Shown piece by piece: positions 29,009 to 39,796 of a stretch of DNA of 63,096 nt; the first letter of the stretch is position 1, and each line of letters opens with the position of its first letter. Under the pieces are notes generated by a model, which ran no database searches, had not been told where the DNA came from, and saw only the letters and a list, made by a program, of their open reading frames with translations. Source of the stretch: Pseudomonas sp. AFG_SD02_1510_Pfu_092 (GTDB lineage: Bacteria > Pseudomonadota > Gammaproteobacteria > Pseudomonadales > Pseudomonadaceae); the NCBI RefSeq assembly GCF_003331055.1, contig NZ_PUQD01000028.1, forward strand, positions 1-63,096, given 5' to 3'. The translations under genes and the position numbers were made by a program.

Positions 29009-29047
29009 AGCGCCGAAGCGCAGTACCTAACGAAGACGGTAAAAAGC

Positions 29048-30214
29048 ATGAATCTTCACGAGTATCAGGGTAAGCAGCTGTTCGCTGAATACGGCCTGCC
29101 AGTTTCCAAGGGTTTCGCTGTCGATACCCCTGAGCAAGCTGCAGAAGCCTGCGACAAGATCGGCGGGAACGAGTGGGTGGTAAAAGCCCAGGTTCACGCG
29201 GGTGGTCGCGGTAAAGCGGGCGGCGTCAAGCTGGTTCGCAGCAAAGAGGACGCCAAGGCGTTCGCTGCACAGTGGTTGGGCAAGAATCTGGTTACCTACC
29301 AGACCGATGCCAACGGTCAACCCGTCTCCAAGATTCTGGTCGAATCCTGCACTGACATCGCCAAAGAGCTGTACCTGGGCGCTGTAGTCGATCGTTCGAG
29401 CCGCCGCATCGTGTTCATGGCTTCCACCGAAGGTGGCGTGGACATCGAGAAAGTCGCTCACGAAACGCCTGAAAAAATCCTCAAGGCCACCATCGATCCG
29501 CTGGTCGGCGCTCAGCCGTTCCAGGGTCGCGAGCTGGCATTCCAGCTGGGCCTGGAAGGCAAGCAAGTTCAACAGTTCGCCAAGATCTTCGTGGGCCTGG
29601 CCAAGCTGTTCAAGGATCACGACCTGGCGCTGCTGGAAGTGAACCCGCTGGTGATCAAGGCCGACGGCGACCTGCACTGCCTCGATGCCAAGATCAACAT
29701 CGACGCCAACGCCATGTACCGTCAGCCGAAGCTGAAAACCTTCCACGACCCGTCGCAGGACGACGCCCGTGAAGCCCACGCTGCCAAGTTCGAACTGAAC
29801 TACGTTGCCCTCGAAGGCAACATCGGCTGCATGGTCAACGGTGCCGGCCTGGCCATGGGTACCATGGACATCGTCAACCTGCACGGCGGCAAGCCGGCCA
29901 ACTTCCTCGACGTTGGCGGTGGTGCTACCAAAGAGCGCGTTACCGAAGCGTTCAAGATCATTCTGTCCGACAGCAATGTCGCGGCCGTTCTGGTCAACAT
30001 CTTCGGCGGCATCGTTCGCTGCGACATGATTGCCGAAGGCATCATCGGTGCAGTGAAAGAAGTCGGCGTCAAGGTTCCGGTCGTCGTTCGCCTCGAAGGC
30101 AACAACGCCGAACTGGGCGCTAAAGTACTGGCAGAAAGCGGTTTGAACATCATTGCGGCAACCAGCCTGACCGACGCTGCTCAACAAGTTGTCAAAGCTG
30201 CGGAGGGCAAGTAA
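29048..30214 (+). CDS. sucC: Succinyl-CoA synthetase beta subunit
   Basis: 388 aa from the ATG at 29048; the longer open frame upstream crosses the hairpin leader and is not supported. ATP-grasp N-terminal half [20 protein letters not shown] and [21 protein letters not shown]-terminal CoA-ligase part [20 protein letters not shown] with [19 protein letters not shown]. Makes ATP (or GTP) from succinyl-CoA with SucD. Stop and start of sucD share one base. Confidence 0.97.
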
Positions 30215-31098
30215 TGAGCGTCCTGATCAATAAAGACACCAAAGTCATCTGCCAGGGCTTCACCGGCTCGCAGGGTACTTTCCACTCCGAACAGGCCATC
30301 GCCTACGGCACCAAGATGGTCGGCGGTGTAACGCCAGGCAAGGGTGGCACCACCCACCTGGGCCTGCCAGTGTTCAACACTGTCAAGGAAGCTGTGGAAG
30401 CTACCGGCGCTGACGCTTCGGTCATCTACGTTCCGGCGCCTTTCTGCAAGGACTCGATCCTGGAAGCGGCCTTCGGCGGCATCAAGCTGATCGTCTGCAT
30501 CACCGAAGGCATTCCTACCCTGGACATGCTGGATGCCAAGGTCAAGTGCGACGAGCTGGGCGTGACCCTGATCGGCCCTAACTGCCCAGGTGTGATCACC
30601 CCGGGCGAGTGCAAGATCGGCATCATGCCAGGCCACATCCACCTGCCAGGCAAGGTCGGTATCGTTTCGCGTTCCGGCACCCTGACCTACGAAGCTGTGA
30701 AGCAGACCACCGACGCCGGCTTCGGCCAGTCGACCTGCGTCGGCATCGGCGGTGACCCGATCCCGGGTTCGAACTTCATCGACATCCTGAAGCTGTTCCA
30801 GGAAGACCCGAAGACCGAAGCGATCGTCATGATCGGTGAGATCGGCGGTTCGGCTGAAGAAGAAGCTGCGGCCTACATCAAGGCCAACGTCACCAAGCCG
30901 GTCGTTTCCTACATCGCGGGTGTTACCGCACCTGCGGGCAAGCGCATGGGCCACGCTGGCGCCATCATTTCCGGCGGCAAGGGTACTGCGGACGAGAAGT
31001 TCGCCGCCCTGCAGGACGCTGGTGTGAAGACCGTGCGTTCCCTGGCTGACATCGGCAAGGCCCTGGCCGAGCTGACTGGCTGGGAAGTCAAGAAGTAA
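30214..31098 (+). CDS. sucD: Succinyl-CoA synthetase alpha subunit
   Basis: 294 aa. CoA-binding region [40 protein letters not shown]; the phospho-histidine lies in [20 protein letters not shown]. Overlaps sucC by one base (TAATG). The TCA cluster ends here at a strong terminator. Confidence 0.97.
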   Translation: MSVLINKDTKVICQGFTGSQGTFHSEQAIAYGTKMVGGVTPGKGGTTHLGLPVFNTVKEAVEATGADASVIYVPAPFCKDSILEAAFGGIKLIVCITEGIPTLDMLDAKVKCDELGVTLIGPNCPGVITPGECKIGIMPGHIHLPGKVGIVSRSGTLTYEAVKQTTDAGFGQSTCVGIGGDPIPGSNFIDILKLFQEDPKTEAIVMIGEIGGSAEEEAAAYIKANVTKPVVSYIAGVTAPAGKRMGHAGAIISGGKGTADEKFAALQDAGVKTVRSLADIGKALAELTGWEVKK

Positions 31099-31120
31099 TA
31101 CTGCTGCACCCCCCACGCGC

Positions 31121-31148
31121 ACAAAGGCCACCTTCGGGTGGCCTTTGT
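31121..31148. terminator. Terminator after sucCD
   Basis: ACAAAGGCCACC-TTCG-GGTGGCCTTTGT, a UUCG-loop hairpin with a 12-bp perfect stem. Confidence 0.85.
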
Positions 31149-31234
31149 CGTTCTGGTGGTGCTGTTTCCAGATTGGTTGTCCACCGTCTTGCCACGATCA
31201 TTCGGCCCATTCAGGAACCTGAGCTTCGAGGCCG

Positions 31235-32005
31235 ATGGAAACACTTTTACACCTTGCCGCTTCTGCACAAGCCCTGTTGGAGCATGTTCGAGCGCGTGAC
31301 ATGCAGGTTGTGGTCGAGCATGCATGGCAGGGCTTCACCCAGCAAAAGGCCGCTATCGCCATCGAGGAGCGAGATCGCTTGCTCGCTACCGTTACCACGG
31401 CGGTCGGCAACCGGCTGAGCTTCGATCTGGGTCAGGGCGTGACCTTGGACCTGGCCAGGGCAGAAGGCGTCGCTGAGCACCTTTATTCTACTTCCGGCCA
31501 TTGTGTCTGGTTCGCGCCGCCTGGCTTCAGCTATGCCTTGCGGGTTTACCGTCGCGATGGCAGTCAGCTTGTGGACCCGGAATGCGTGGTAATCGCTCAG
31601 CATGCGCCGTTGTTGGTTCGCGGCGACGATCATGTCGTTTGCCTGAACCCATGGGGGGCACCAGCGCATCTCGCGTTCAGCCTGAGCGTGCCTGTGGCAG
31701 GTAGCGACATCGTGGTATACGAGCGCGAGCGCCTGACCAGCATCGCCTGGTTCCCGGCGGACAGCCAGGTGTCCAGGTTCATCGTGCTGCTGCAAGCGCT
31801 GCAAACGATCGGCGACCCGGCTTTGGTGCAGGTGGCGGACCAACTGGTTTATCACCCCCATCCCGCGTTGCGCTGGCAGGCGTTCCAGATACTCATCAAG
31901 CATATGCCGCAAAAGCGAGACGAGTACTGCTTGCTGCTGCGAGCGGCCGGGGACGACTGGCTGGAGGAGCGGCTGTCCGGCTATGCGGTGGAGGGCCTGG
32001 CATGA
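31235..32005 (+). CDS. Uncharacterised protein with beta-rich centre and helical C-terminus
   Basis: 256 aa, soluble, no signal peptide. I do not recognise the family. Residues about 85-175 alternate short strands and turns (ALRVYRRDGSQLVDPECVVI, LLVRGDDHVVCLNPWG) and could be a cupin-like jelly roll without the metal-binding HxH. The C-terminal 70 residues are helical, HEAT-like (DQLVYHPHPALRWQAFQILI). GAGG precedes the ATG. It begins 86 bp after the sucCD terminator and overlaps the next gene by 4 nt. Base composition looks less GC-rich than the TCA genes beside it, hinting at later arrival. Confidence 0.62.
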   Translation: METLLHLAASAQALLEHVRARDMQVVVEHAWQGFTQQKAAIAIEERDRLLATVTTAVGNRLSFDLGQGVTLDLARAEGVAEHLYSTSGHCVWFAPPGFSYALRVYRRDGSQLVDPECVVIAQHAPLLVRGDDHVVCLNPWGAPAHLAFSLSVPVAGSDIVVYERERLTSIAWFPADSQVSRFIVLLQALQTIGDPALVQVADQLVYHPHPALRWQAFQILIKHMPQKRDEYCLLLRAAGDDWLEERLSGYAVEGLA

Positions 32006-32652
32006 AGCTGTCTGAAGGGGTAGGGCGCCTGCAGGCTCTGCTTGGCAACGCTGACCAGCGGCAGATTGCCGAGGTGCTTCAGGCGCTGGCTGAAAACCGC
32101 AATTTGTTGGGCGATGGCGTGCAGGCGCATCTGCGAGAGCATGGCTTCACCCGGGGTGATCAAGCCTACAACGCCCACAGCTTTTCATTGTTCCACTCAG
32201 CGCAGATGTCCTTGCGCATGACCTTGTGGATGCCGGCCGAAGCGGCGGTGGAGCAGCAGGCATTCATTTATGGCCTACCCCATTCCCACGACTTCGAGCT
32301 CTACGCAGTCGGTTATCACGGCAACGGCTACCGTAGCGTCAAGCACGCTATCGGCAATGCTGCGCAACTGCGTGAAGGCGTCAAGGCGGCAGTAGGCGCA
32401 GCCCAGTCGCTACGGTTGAGCCCAGGCACGGTGTTGCATATGCGGGCGTACGAAGACATGCACTACGTAGCGCCCCCCGATGAATTCTCGGTTTCGCTGG
32501 CCCTGATGATTGCCGATGCACGAGGTGGTCAGCCCGGCCAGCGCGCATGGAGCTTCGATCAGGACCTGCAACCCATCCACTCAGGCATCGATGCGCATGA
32601 AGCTGATACCTACAAACGCATCGAGGCCCTGTGGCAAGCGCATCGTCGATGA
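32002..32652 (+). CDS. Cupin-like protein of unknown function
   Basis: 216 aa, cytoplasmic. The first cupin motif is visible at LPHSHDFELYAVGYHGNGY (HxHxxxE), and about 60 residues later YEDMHYVAPPDEFSVSLALM fits the second motif with its His. Together they give a plausible 3-His/1-Glu metal site, as in small-molecule dioxygenases. The N-terminal 50 residues are helical (QRQIAEVLQALAENRNLLG). Its ATG overlaps the stop of the preceding gene. Substrate unknown. It is probably co-transcribed with the 61-residue gene downstream. Confidence 0.62.
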   Translation: MKLSEGVGRLQALLGNADQRQIAEVLQALAENRNLLGDGVQAHLREHGFTRGDQAYNAHSFSLFHSAQMSLRMTLWMPAEAAVEQQAFIYGLPHSHDFELYAVGYHGNGYRSVKHAIGNAAQLREGVKAAVGAAQSLRLSPGTVLHMRAYEDMHYVAPPDEFSVSLALMIADARGGQPGQRAWSFDQDLQPIHSGIDAHEADTYKRIEALWQAHRR

Positions 32653-32679
32653 TGCATTCATTCAACAAGAGGTTCGTAC

Positions 32680-32865
32680 ATGGAAAATCCTATCTGGGCC
32701 ACCACACGGCTCTATCACGCTGGCAGCGAAGCCACGCCGCAAACCGCAACCCGAGCGGCGGGCGCTTGTGGGAGTTCACTGGTTCCCAAACTGCGTTTCA
32801 ACTTCGCCGATGTCCATGCAATCAAACGCTATTGGCAGTCACGTACGGCCGAACTCGATGACTGA
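32680..32865 (+). CDS. Small protein, 61 aa, third gene of the unknown cassette
   Basis: The frame starting at 32680 has AGAGG seven bases before the ATG and begins MENPIWATTRLYHAG. It has one Cys in AAGACGSSLVPK and a polar C-terminus (IKRYWQSRTAELDD). No signal peptide or membrane helix. Other frames over the same DNA (for example from 32631) lack a ribosome site. Position just after a cupin gene makes a small partner protein or a peptide substrate possible, but nothing in the sequence proves either. Confidence 0.5.
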   Translation: MENPIWATTRLYHAGSEATPQTATRAAGACGSSLVPKLRFNFADVHAIKRYWQSRTAELDD

Positions 32866-33218
32866 GTGAGGCACGCGCTCTTCCCGGTCAAGGCAGGTTG
32901 TGCGCAGGGGAGGGCGCTTCAAAGAAATGTTTGATCACAACGATAGGAAATTTCGTACAGACGTAGCGATCAATACCGGGATAATTCCTACCGTCCCGGT
33001 CGCACAGACGACAAACATGTACGCACATCGGACAAGCAGCACTGTGCCAGTGCGTTTGCAGGGTAAAACAGTTACCCTACGCGCTCACTCTGTGCCCGTC
33101 CCCCAAAAGGGAACGACACGCTAAACGGGTCTGGCCTATAAAGCCGGGCAGCATTTCCCCCGACCCATGGGGAAATCCCTTCTCGAATCCCGATTTCAGC
33201 AGTGTGGTACTACCTTAA
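32866..33218. promoter_or_regulatory. Gene-free region upstream of brnQ with two inverted repeats
   Basis: 353 bp, less GC-rich than its surroundings. ACCGGGA-N12-TCCCGGT lies at 32975-33000 and the perfect AGGGTAA-AACAG-TTACCCT at 33060-33078. The second could be an operator for brnQ. An open frame over 32900-33124 has poor composition and no ribosome site and is not called. Confidence 0.45.
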
Positions 33219-34532
33219 ATGAAAGTTTTGAAAGGCCAGGACATCCTGGCGCTTGGCTTTATGACGTTTGCGCTTTTCGTGGGCGCGGGCAACATCATCT
33301 TCCCCCCTATCGTCGGCCTGCAATCTGGCCCGCACGTGTGGATGGCTGCCCTGGGCTTCCTGGTGACTGCCGTGGGCCTGCCGGTCATCACCGTGGTCGC
33401 GCTGGCCAAGGTCGGTGGCGGCATGGACGCCCTGAGCAGCCCGATCGGCAAGTTCTTCGGCGGCCTGCTGGCGGCGGTCTGCTACCTGTCGGTCGGCCCG
33501 CTGTTCGCCACGCCGCGGACCGCGACCGTGTCGTTCGAAGTGGGTGTGGCACCGCTGACCGGCGAAAGCCCGCTGGCGCTGTTCATCTACAGCCTGGTGT
33601 ACTTCCTCGTGGTGCTGGCGGTGTCGATGTACCCGGGCAAGCTGCTCGATACCGTGGGCCGCTTCCTGGCGCCGATGAAGATCATCGCCCTGGCGGTCCT
33701 GGGCATCGCCGCCTTCGCGCTGCCTGCCGGGAGCATTGGTGAAGCGCAGCCGGCCTATGCTGCCGCAGCGTTCTCCAAGGGCTTTTCCGATGGCTACCTG
33801 ACCATGGATACCCTGGGTGCCCTGGTGTTCGGTATCGTCATCGTCAACGCCATTCGCTCGCGGGGTGTCGAGTCGCCGAAGCTGATCACCCGCTACGCCA
33901 TCATCGCCGGCCTGATTGCCGGTGTCGGCCTGGCCCTGGTGTATGTCAGCCTGTTCCGCCTGGGCGCCACCAGCCACGCGATCGCCGCAGACGCCAGCAA
34001 TGGCGCGGCGGTACTGCATGCTTACGTGCAGCATACCTTCGGCTCGCTGGGCAGTGGCTTCCTCGCCGTGTTGATCGCGCTGGCCTGCCTGGTGACCGCG
34101 GTTGGCCTGACCTGCGCCTGCGCCGAGTACTTCAGCCAGATCCTGCCGCTGTCGTACCGCGCTCTGGTGGTGATCCTGGCGGGCTTCTCGCTGCTGATCT
34201 CCAACCTTGGCCTGACCAAGCTGATCATGTTCTCGATCCCGGTACTCACCGCGATCTACCCGCCGTGCATCGTGGTGGTCGGGCTGAGCTTCGTGAAGGA
34301 CCTGTGGAACTCGCCAACCCGCATCCTGGCGCCGGTGATGCTGGTGTCGCTGGTGTTCGGCATGGTCGATGCGATCAAGGGCAGCAGTATTGCCCACGTG
34401 CTGCCGGACTTCCTGGCGCACCTGCCGCTGAGCGATCAGGGCCTGGCCTGGCTGGTACCTTCGGTGGTCACCCTGGTGGGCGCCGTGGCCTGCGACCGCA
34501 TGCTCGGCAAGCCGCGCGAGGCGCTGGCCTGA
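33219..34532 (+). CDS. brnQ: Branched-chain amino acid transporter (LIVCS family)
   Basis: 437 aa with about 12 membrane segments. N-terminal family motif [20 protein letters not shown] followed by [19 protein letters not shown]. Imports leucine, isoleucine and valine with a cation. Length is normal for BrnQ. No clear ribosome site before the ATG. Monocistronic: a strong terminator lies 65 bp downstream, and a long palindrome-bearing region precedes it. Confidence 0.92.
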   Translation: MKVLKGQDILALGFMTFALFVGAGNIIFPPIVGLQSGPHVWMAALGFLVTAVGLPVITVVALAKVGGGMDALSSPIGKFFGGLLAAVCYLSVGPLFATPRTATVSFEVGVAPLTGESPLALFIYSLVYFLVVLAVSMYPGKLLDTVGRFLAPMKIIALAVLGIAAFALPAGSIGEAQPAYAAAAFSKGFSDGYLTMDTLGALVFGIVIVNAIRSRGVESPKLITRYAIIAGLIAGVGLALVYVSLFRLGATSHAIAADASNGAAVLHAYVQHTFGSLGSGFLAVLIALACLVTAVGLTCACAEYFSQILPLSYRALVVILAGFSLLISNLGLTKLIMFSIPVLTAIYPPCIVVVGLSFVKDLWNSPTRILAPVMLVSLVFGMVDAIKGSSIAHVLPDFLAHLPLSDQGLAWLVPSVVTLVGAVACDRMLGKPREALA

Positions 34533-34596
34533 TCGTCGAAGCCTGAGGGCGGCACCGGCCACAAGCCGAAGGGTGCGCGCCAAGGGCCAAGACTGG

Positions 34597-34629
34597 AAAG
34601 CCCCGTATCCGAGAGGATGCGGGGCTTTT
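34597..34629 (+). terminator. Terminator of brnQ
   Basis: AAAGCCCCG...CGGGGCTTTTC with a good stem and T-run. Confidence 0.85.
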
Positions 34630-34738
34630 CTTTTGCCGGCAGAAAAGGATTTTGTAGCGGGCGTGTGCCTTTCGCCGCTTGCCAGCGTCGAAATGCGGTC
34701 TTTATCCTCCAGGCACCTGGCCCTTTCGGGAACCCCGC

Positions 34739-35488
34739 ATGAACTTCATCCAAAGCAACCTCAACAACCTGCTGGCCATCGCCTGGTTCGCCCTGTGCTG
34801 GGGTGGTTATACCCGCTATGCCATCTGGAAGGGCCGCGACACCGCGTGCCTGGCCAGCGTGCTGCACCTGTACCGTGAAGACTGGATGCGCCGCATGCTG
34901 CTGCGCGACAACCGCATTGCCGACGCCAGCGTGATCGGTAACCTCGAGCGCAACGCCTCGTTCTTCGCCTCCAGTACGCTGATCATCCTTGCCGGCATCC
35001 TCACCGTGCTGGGGGCTTCGGACCGGGCGCTGTCGCTGCTGGCCGATCTGCCGCTGGTGCAGCAGACCTCGCAGGGCATGTCGGAGATCAAGCTGCTGTG
35101 CCTGGCCATGGTGTTCGTCTACGCCTTCTTCACCTTCAGCTGGTGCATGCGCCAATACAACTTCGCCGCCGTACTGGTAGGGTCGGCGCCGATGATTGGC
35201 GAACGGCTGGTCAATGAACTGGAGCGCAAGGCATTTGCCTCGCGAGCGGCGCGGGTGTTGTCACTTGCCGCCAACCAGTTCAACTTGGGCCTGCGTTCCT
35301 ATTACTTCGGTATGGCCATGCTCAGCTGGTTCATCAGCCCGTGGATGTTCATGGCCATGAGTGTCGGCGTAGTGCTGATTCTTTACCGTCGCGAGTTCCA
35401 TTCGGATGTGCTGGATGTGATGGTGTTCACACCCACTGAAAGTGTCTCGGTGGATGCCGGCAAGGACAACACCGTGGTCGGCAACTGA
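34739..35488 (+). CDS. DUF599-family membrane protein
   Basis: 249 aa from ATG 34739, with four likely membrane segments: residues about 8-25, 78-98, 120-140 and 205-230. Motifs typical of DUF599: WGGYTRYAIWKGRD near the N-terminus, RNASFFASSTLIILAGILTV, and NQFNLGLRSYYFGMAMLSWF. Function of the family is unknown. The open frame extends to 34679, but the first membrane segment fits the later start. A terminator follows at 35516. Confidence 0.82.
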   Translation: MNFIQSNLNNLLAIAWFALCWGGYTRYAIWKGRDTACLASVLHLYREDWMRRMLLRDNRIADASVIGNLERNASFFASSTLIILAGILTVLGASDRALSLLADLPLVQQTSQGMSEIKLLCLAMVFVYAFFTFSWCMRQYNFAAVLVGSAPMIGERLVNELERKAFASRAARVLSLAANQFNLGLRSYYFGMAMLSWFISPWMFMAMSVGVVLILYRREFHSDVLDVMVFTPTESVSVDAGKDNTVVGN

Positions 35489-35515
35489 ATCGTTTAACCG
35501 ATAAATTTCAGGCAC

Positions 35516-35544
35516 AAAAAAACCCGACCATGTCGGGTTTTCTT
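35516..35544. terminator. Bidirectional terminator
   Basis: AAAACCCGAC-CATG-TCGGGTTTTC, with A and T tracts on both sides. It serves the DUF599 gene and the convergent small lipoprotein. Confidence 0.85.
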
Positions 35545-35555
35545 GTTGTAACCGA

Positions 35556-35840
35556 TTACTGCTTGGCAGGTTCGGCCGGAGTGGCTGGTGCGGCTTCCGG
35601 AGCCGGAGTAGCCGGAGCGGCTTCTTCGGCGGCCTTCTGCTCGGCTTCGGCCTGATCTTTGGCGGCTTCGGCGTTTTCCTTGGCGGCCTCGTTCATCTTA
35701 TCCTGAGCTTCGCCCGCTTTTTCCTGGGCTTGCTCGGCGTGTTGCTGTGCGTCCTGGGCTTTGTCTTCGCTCGCTTTATCGCAAGCGGCCAGGCCCATGG
35801 CAGCGGCCAGCATCAGAGCAAAAGCAAAAGGTTTACGCAT
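35556..35840 (-). CDS. Small Ala/Glu-rich lipoprotein
   Basis: 94 aa from the ATG at 35840, which has AGGAG upstream; the open frame runs on to 36047 without a ribosome site. Signal peptide with lipobox LAACDK. The mature part is a charged helix with a heptad-like repeat of Ala, Glu, Gln and Lys (QQHAEQAQEKAGEAQDKMNE), then an Ala/Pro/Glu tail (APATPAPEAAPATPAEP). Unknown function; it resembles Lpp-like or stress-type envelope lipoproteins. It is divergent from the thioesterase genes. Confidence 0.72.
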   Translation of the reverse strand: MRKPFAFALMLAAAMGLAACDKASEDKAQDAQQHAEQAQEKAGEAQDKMNEAAKENAEAAKDQAEAEQKAAEEAAPATPAPEAAPATPAEPAKQ

Positions 35841-35994
35841 GGGGGTGTTTCTCCTTGGTGGAATAAGTGACTTGTTCCTTCGAGTGCAACTACACGGAAT
35901 AAGTTCCACGAAGATTACACATATATAACGTCTGGTTCTACATAGACTTTTCAACGATTTTATGCCGCTGCGGCACTGCCGATGGAAACAACCG

Positions 35995-36471
35995 ATGAGC
36001 GACTCAACCTTGATGGCCATGGCCGAACGTTTTCTTTCGGCGCTCAAACATTGTCAGCTGTTGCAGATGCGCGTGGCGCAGGCCGATGGCGCTGGCATGA
36101 CCCTGCTCCTGCCATGGTCGCCGGCCATCGTCGGCAACCCGCAGACCGGCGCCGTGCATGGCGGCGCGCTGACCACGCTGATGGACACCACCTGCGGCAT
36201 GGCCACGCTGTGCGTGCTGCCACGCTTCGAGGTGTGCCCGACGCTGGACCTGCGCATCGACTACATGCACCCGGCCGAAGCCGGCAAGGACATCTTTGGC
36301 CACGCCCAGTGCTACCGGGTTACCCGTGACGTGATCTTCACCCGTGGCACCGCCTACCAGGACGACCCCGCCCAGCCGATCTGCCAGGTGGTCGGCACCT
36401 TCATGCGCCTCGGTCAGCAGGTCAAGGGCGGGATCCGCTTCGGCGCCAGCCTGCAGGGGGGTGAGGCATGA
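35995..36471 (+). CDS. PaaI-type hotdog thioesterase (first of a pair)
   Basis: 158 aa from ATG 35995. Hotdog-fold signature NPQTGAVHGGALTTLMDTTC with central helix, then PTLDLRIDYMHPAEAGKDIF. The HGG..TLMDT pattern is the active-site region of PaaI/YdiI thioesterases that hydrolyse acyl- or aryl-CoA. It overlaps the next gene, also a hotdog protein, by 4 nt (ATGA), so the two may form a hetero-oligomer. Confidence 0.82.
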   Translation: MSDSTLMAMAERFLSALKHCQLLQMRVAQADGAGMTLLLPWSPAIVGNPQTGAVHGGALTTLMDTTCGMATLCVLPRFEVCPTLDLRIDYMHPAEAGKDIFGHAQCYRVTRDVIFTRGTAYQDDPAQPICQVVGTFMRLGQQVKGGIRFGASLQGGEA

Positions 36472-36950
36472 TTCCGCACGCGGTGCGCCAGCAGCTCAAC
36501 GCCGCCCACGCGGTGGGCGATTATCGGCCATTGCTGGCCTTGATCCCTTACGCCGGCCTGATCGGCATCGAATGCGAGCGCCAGGGCGATGACCTGCTGT
36601 TCCGCCTGCCGGCCAACCAGGACAACATCGGCAACCCGTTGCTGCCGGCCATCCATGGCGGGGTGATCGCGGGCTTCATGGAGCTGTCGGCAGCGCTGTA
36701 CCTGCTGATCTACAGCGAGAGCGCGAGTATTCCGAAGATCATCGACTTCTCCATCGACTACCTGCGCGCCGGGCACTTCCGTGATACCTACGCCCAGTGC
36801 CAGCTGTGGCGCCAGGGGCGGCGGGTGACCAATGTGGCGATCACTGCCTGGCAGGGTGACCGGCAGTCGCCGATCGCCACGGCCCGCGCACATTTCAAGA
36901 TTGAACCGGAAAAGCCCTTGAAATCGTCCGGGCAGCCCCCATCTGCATGA
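36468..36950 (+). CDS. PaaI-type hotdog thioesterase (second of a pair)
   Basis: 160 aa. Signature NIGNPLLPAIHGGVIAGFME, where the catalytic-region Asp of its partner is replaced by Glu (GFMELSA), then KIIDFSIDYLRAGHFRDTYA. Diverged from the first copy but of the same fold. The gap to htpG (70 bp) holds no hairpin. Confidence 0.8.
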   Translation: MIPHAVRQQLNAAHAVGDYRPLLALIPYAGLIGIECERQGDDLLFRLPANQDNIGNPLLPAIHGGVIAGFMELSAALYLLIYSESASIPKIIDFSIDYLRAGHFRDTYAQCQLWRQGRRVTNVAITAWQGDRQSPIATARAHFKIEPEKPLKSSGQPPSA

Positions 36951-37020
36951 CATCCGCCGCTAACGCAGGCCAAACCGGCCGCCAGGCGCCTACTGCCATC
37001 AGATCGGAGTTTTGAAGACC

Positions 37021-38925
<1,905 letters not shown>

Positions 38926-38938
38926 GTTGATGCTTGGG

Positions 38939-38963
38939 AAAGCCCGCTTCGGCGGGCTTTTTT
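38939..38963 (+). terminator. Terminator of htpG
   Basis: AAAGCCCGC-TTC-GGCGGGCTTTTTT. Confidence 0.88.
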
Positions 38964-39002
38964 CATGGCGGTCATTTTCGTTGAATGCCAAAGGAGTGCT
39001 TG

Positions 39003-39728
39003 ATGAGCAAAGTCATTGCCGAATCGCTGGTCTATCACCTGTCCGGAAAAACCTACGAAAGCCGCCTGGTCTACGAGCCGGGTGCGCTGAACCGCCCGGG
39101 CCTGGTGATGGCGCCGAACTGGATGGGTATCGGCGAAGGCGCCGAGCGCATTGCCAAGGAAGTGGCCGAGAAGGGTTATGTGGTGCTGATTGCCGACCTG
39201 TACGGGCAATCGCTGCGCCCGTCCAATGCCGACGAGGCTGGCGCGGCGATGATGCCCTTGAAGAACGACCGCGCCGAGCTGCGCAAGCGCATGCAGGAGG
39301 CCCTGGCGCAGTTGCTCGGGCAGTCCAGGGCGCTGCTGGAGCCGGGCAAGGTGGCCACGTTTGGCTTCTGCTTCGGCGGCTGCTGTGCCCTGGAGCTGGC
39401 GCGTAGCGGTGCCGACTTGCGCGCGGCGGTGTCGTTCCACGGCACCCTGGACACGCCGAACCCGGAGGATGGCAAGCGCATCAAGGGCTCGGTGCTGGTG
39501 CTGCATGGCGCCTCCGACCCATTGGTGCCGAAGGAGCAGCTGCCAGCGTTCGAGGACGAGATGAATGCGGCCAAGGTTGACTGGCAGCTGCTGAGCTATG
39601 GCGGCGCGGTGCATTCGTTTACCGACCCTGGCGCCAATGTGCCGGGCAAGATGCAGTATGACCGGCGCACTGCGGAGCGGGCATTCCGTTCGATGCACAA
39701 CCTGCTGACTGAAGTGTTCCAGCGCTGA
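39003..39728 (+). CDS. Dienelactone hydrolase family protein
   Basis: 241 aa from ATG 39003, with AAGGAG upstream. Alpha/beta hydrolase with a Cys nucleophile elbow FGFCFGGCCALELA, Asp in VLHGASDPLVPKEQL and His in GGAVHSFTDPG, the Cys-Asp-His triad of this family. The natural substrate is uncertain; family members hydrolyse dienelactones, carboxyesters or related compounds. It stands alone and converges on the pirin gene. Confidence 0.87.
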   Translation: MSKVIAESLVYHLSGKTYESRLVYEPGALNRPGLVMAPNWMGIGEGAERIAKEVAEKGYVVLIADLYGQSLRPSNADEAGAAMMPLKNDRAELRKRMQEALAQLLGQSRALLEPGKVATFGFCFGGCCALELARSGADLRAAVSFHGTLDTPNPEDGKRIKGSVLVLHGASDPLVPKEQLPAFEDEMNAAKVDWQLLSYGGAVHSFTDPGANVPGKMQYDRRTAERAFRSMHNLLTEVFQR

Positions 39729-39737
39729 GATTGCAAG

Positions 39738-39792
39738 GGGCCGCTGTGCGGCCCATCGCTGGCTTGCCGGCGATGGGCTGCAAAGCAGCCCC
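39738..39792. terminator. Three tandem hairpins between convergent genes
   Basis: GGGCCGC-TGT-GCGGCCC (39738-39754), CCCATCGC...GCGATGGG (39752-39777) and GGGCTG-CAAAG-CAGCCC (39775-39791) share arms, so alternative folds exist. Sits between the dienelactone hydrolase and pirin stops; probable two-way terminator. Confidence 0.6.
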
Positions 39793-39796
39793 AAAA

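Noticed and set aside
28916..29047. An upstream extension of sucC by 44 codons
   Set aside because: The extension crosses several hairpins and the family N-terminus begins at the ATG at 29048.
32900..33124. A 74-codon frame upstream of brnQ
   Set aside because: No ribosome site, mixed composition, and it runs through both inverted repeats. More likely regulatory DNA.
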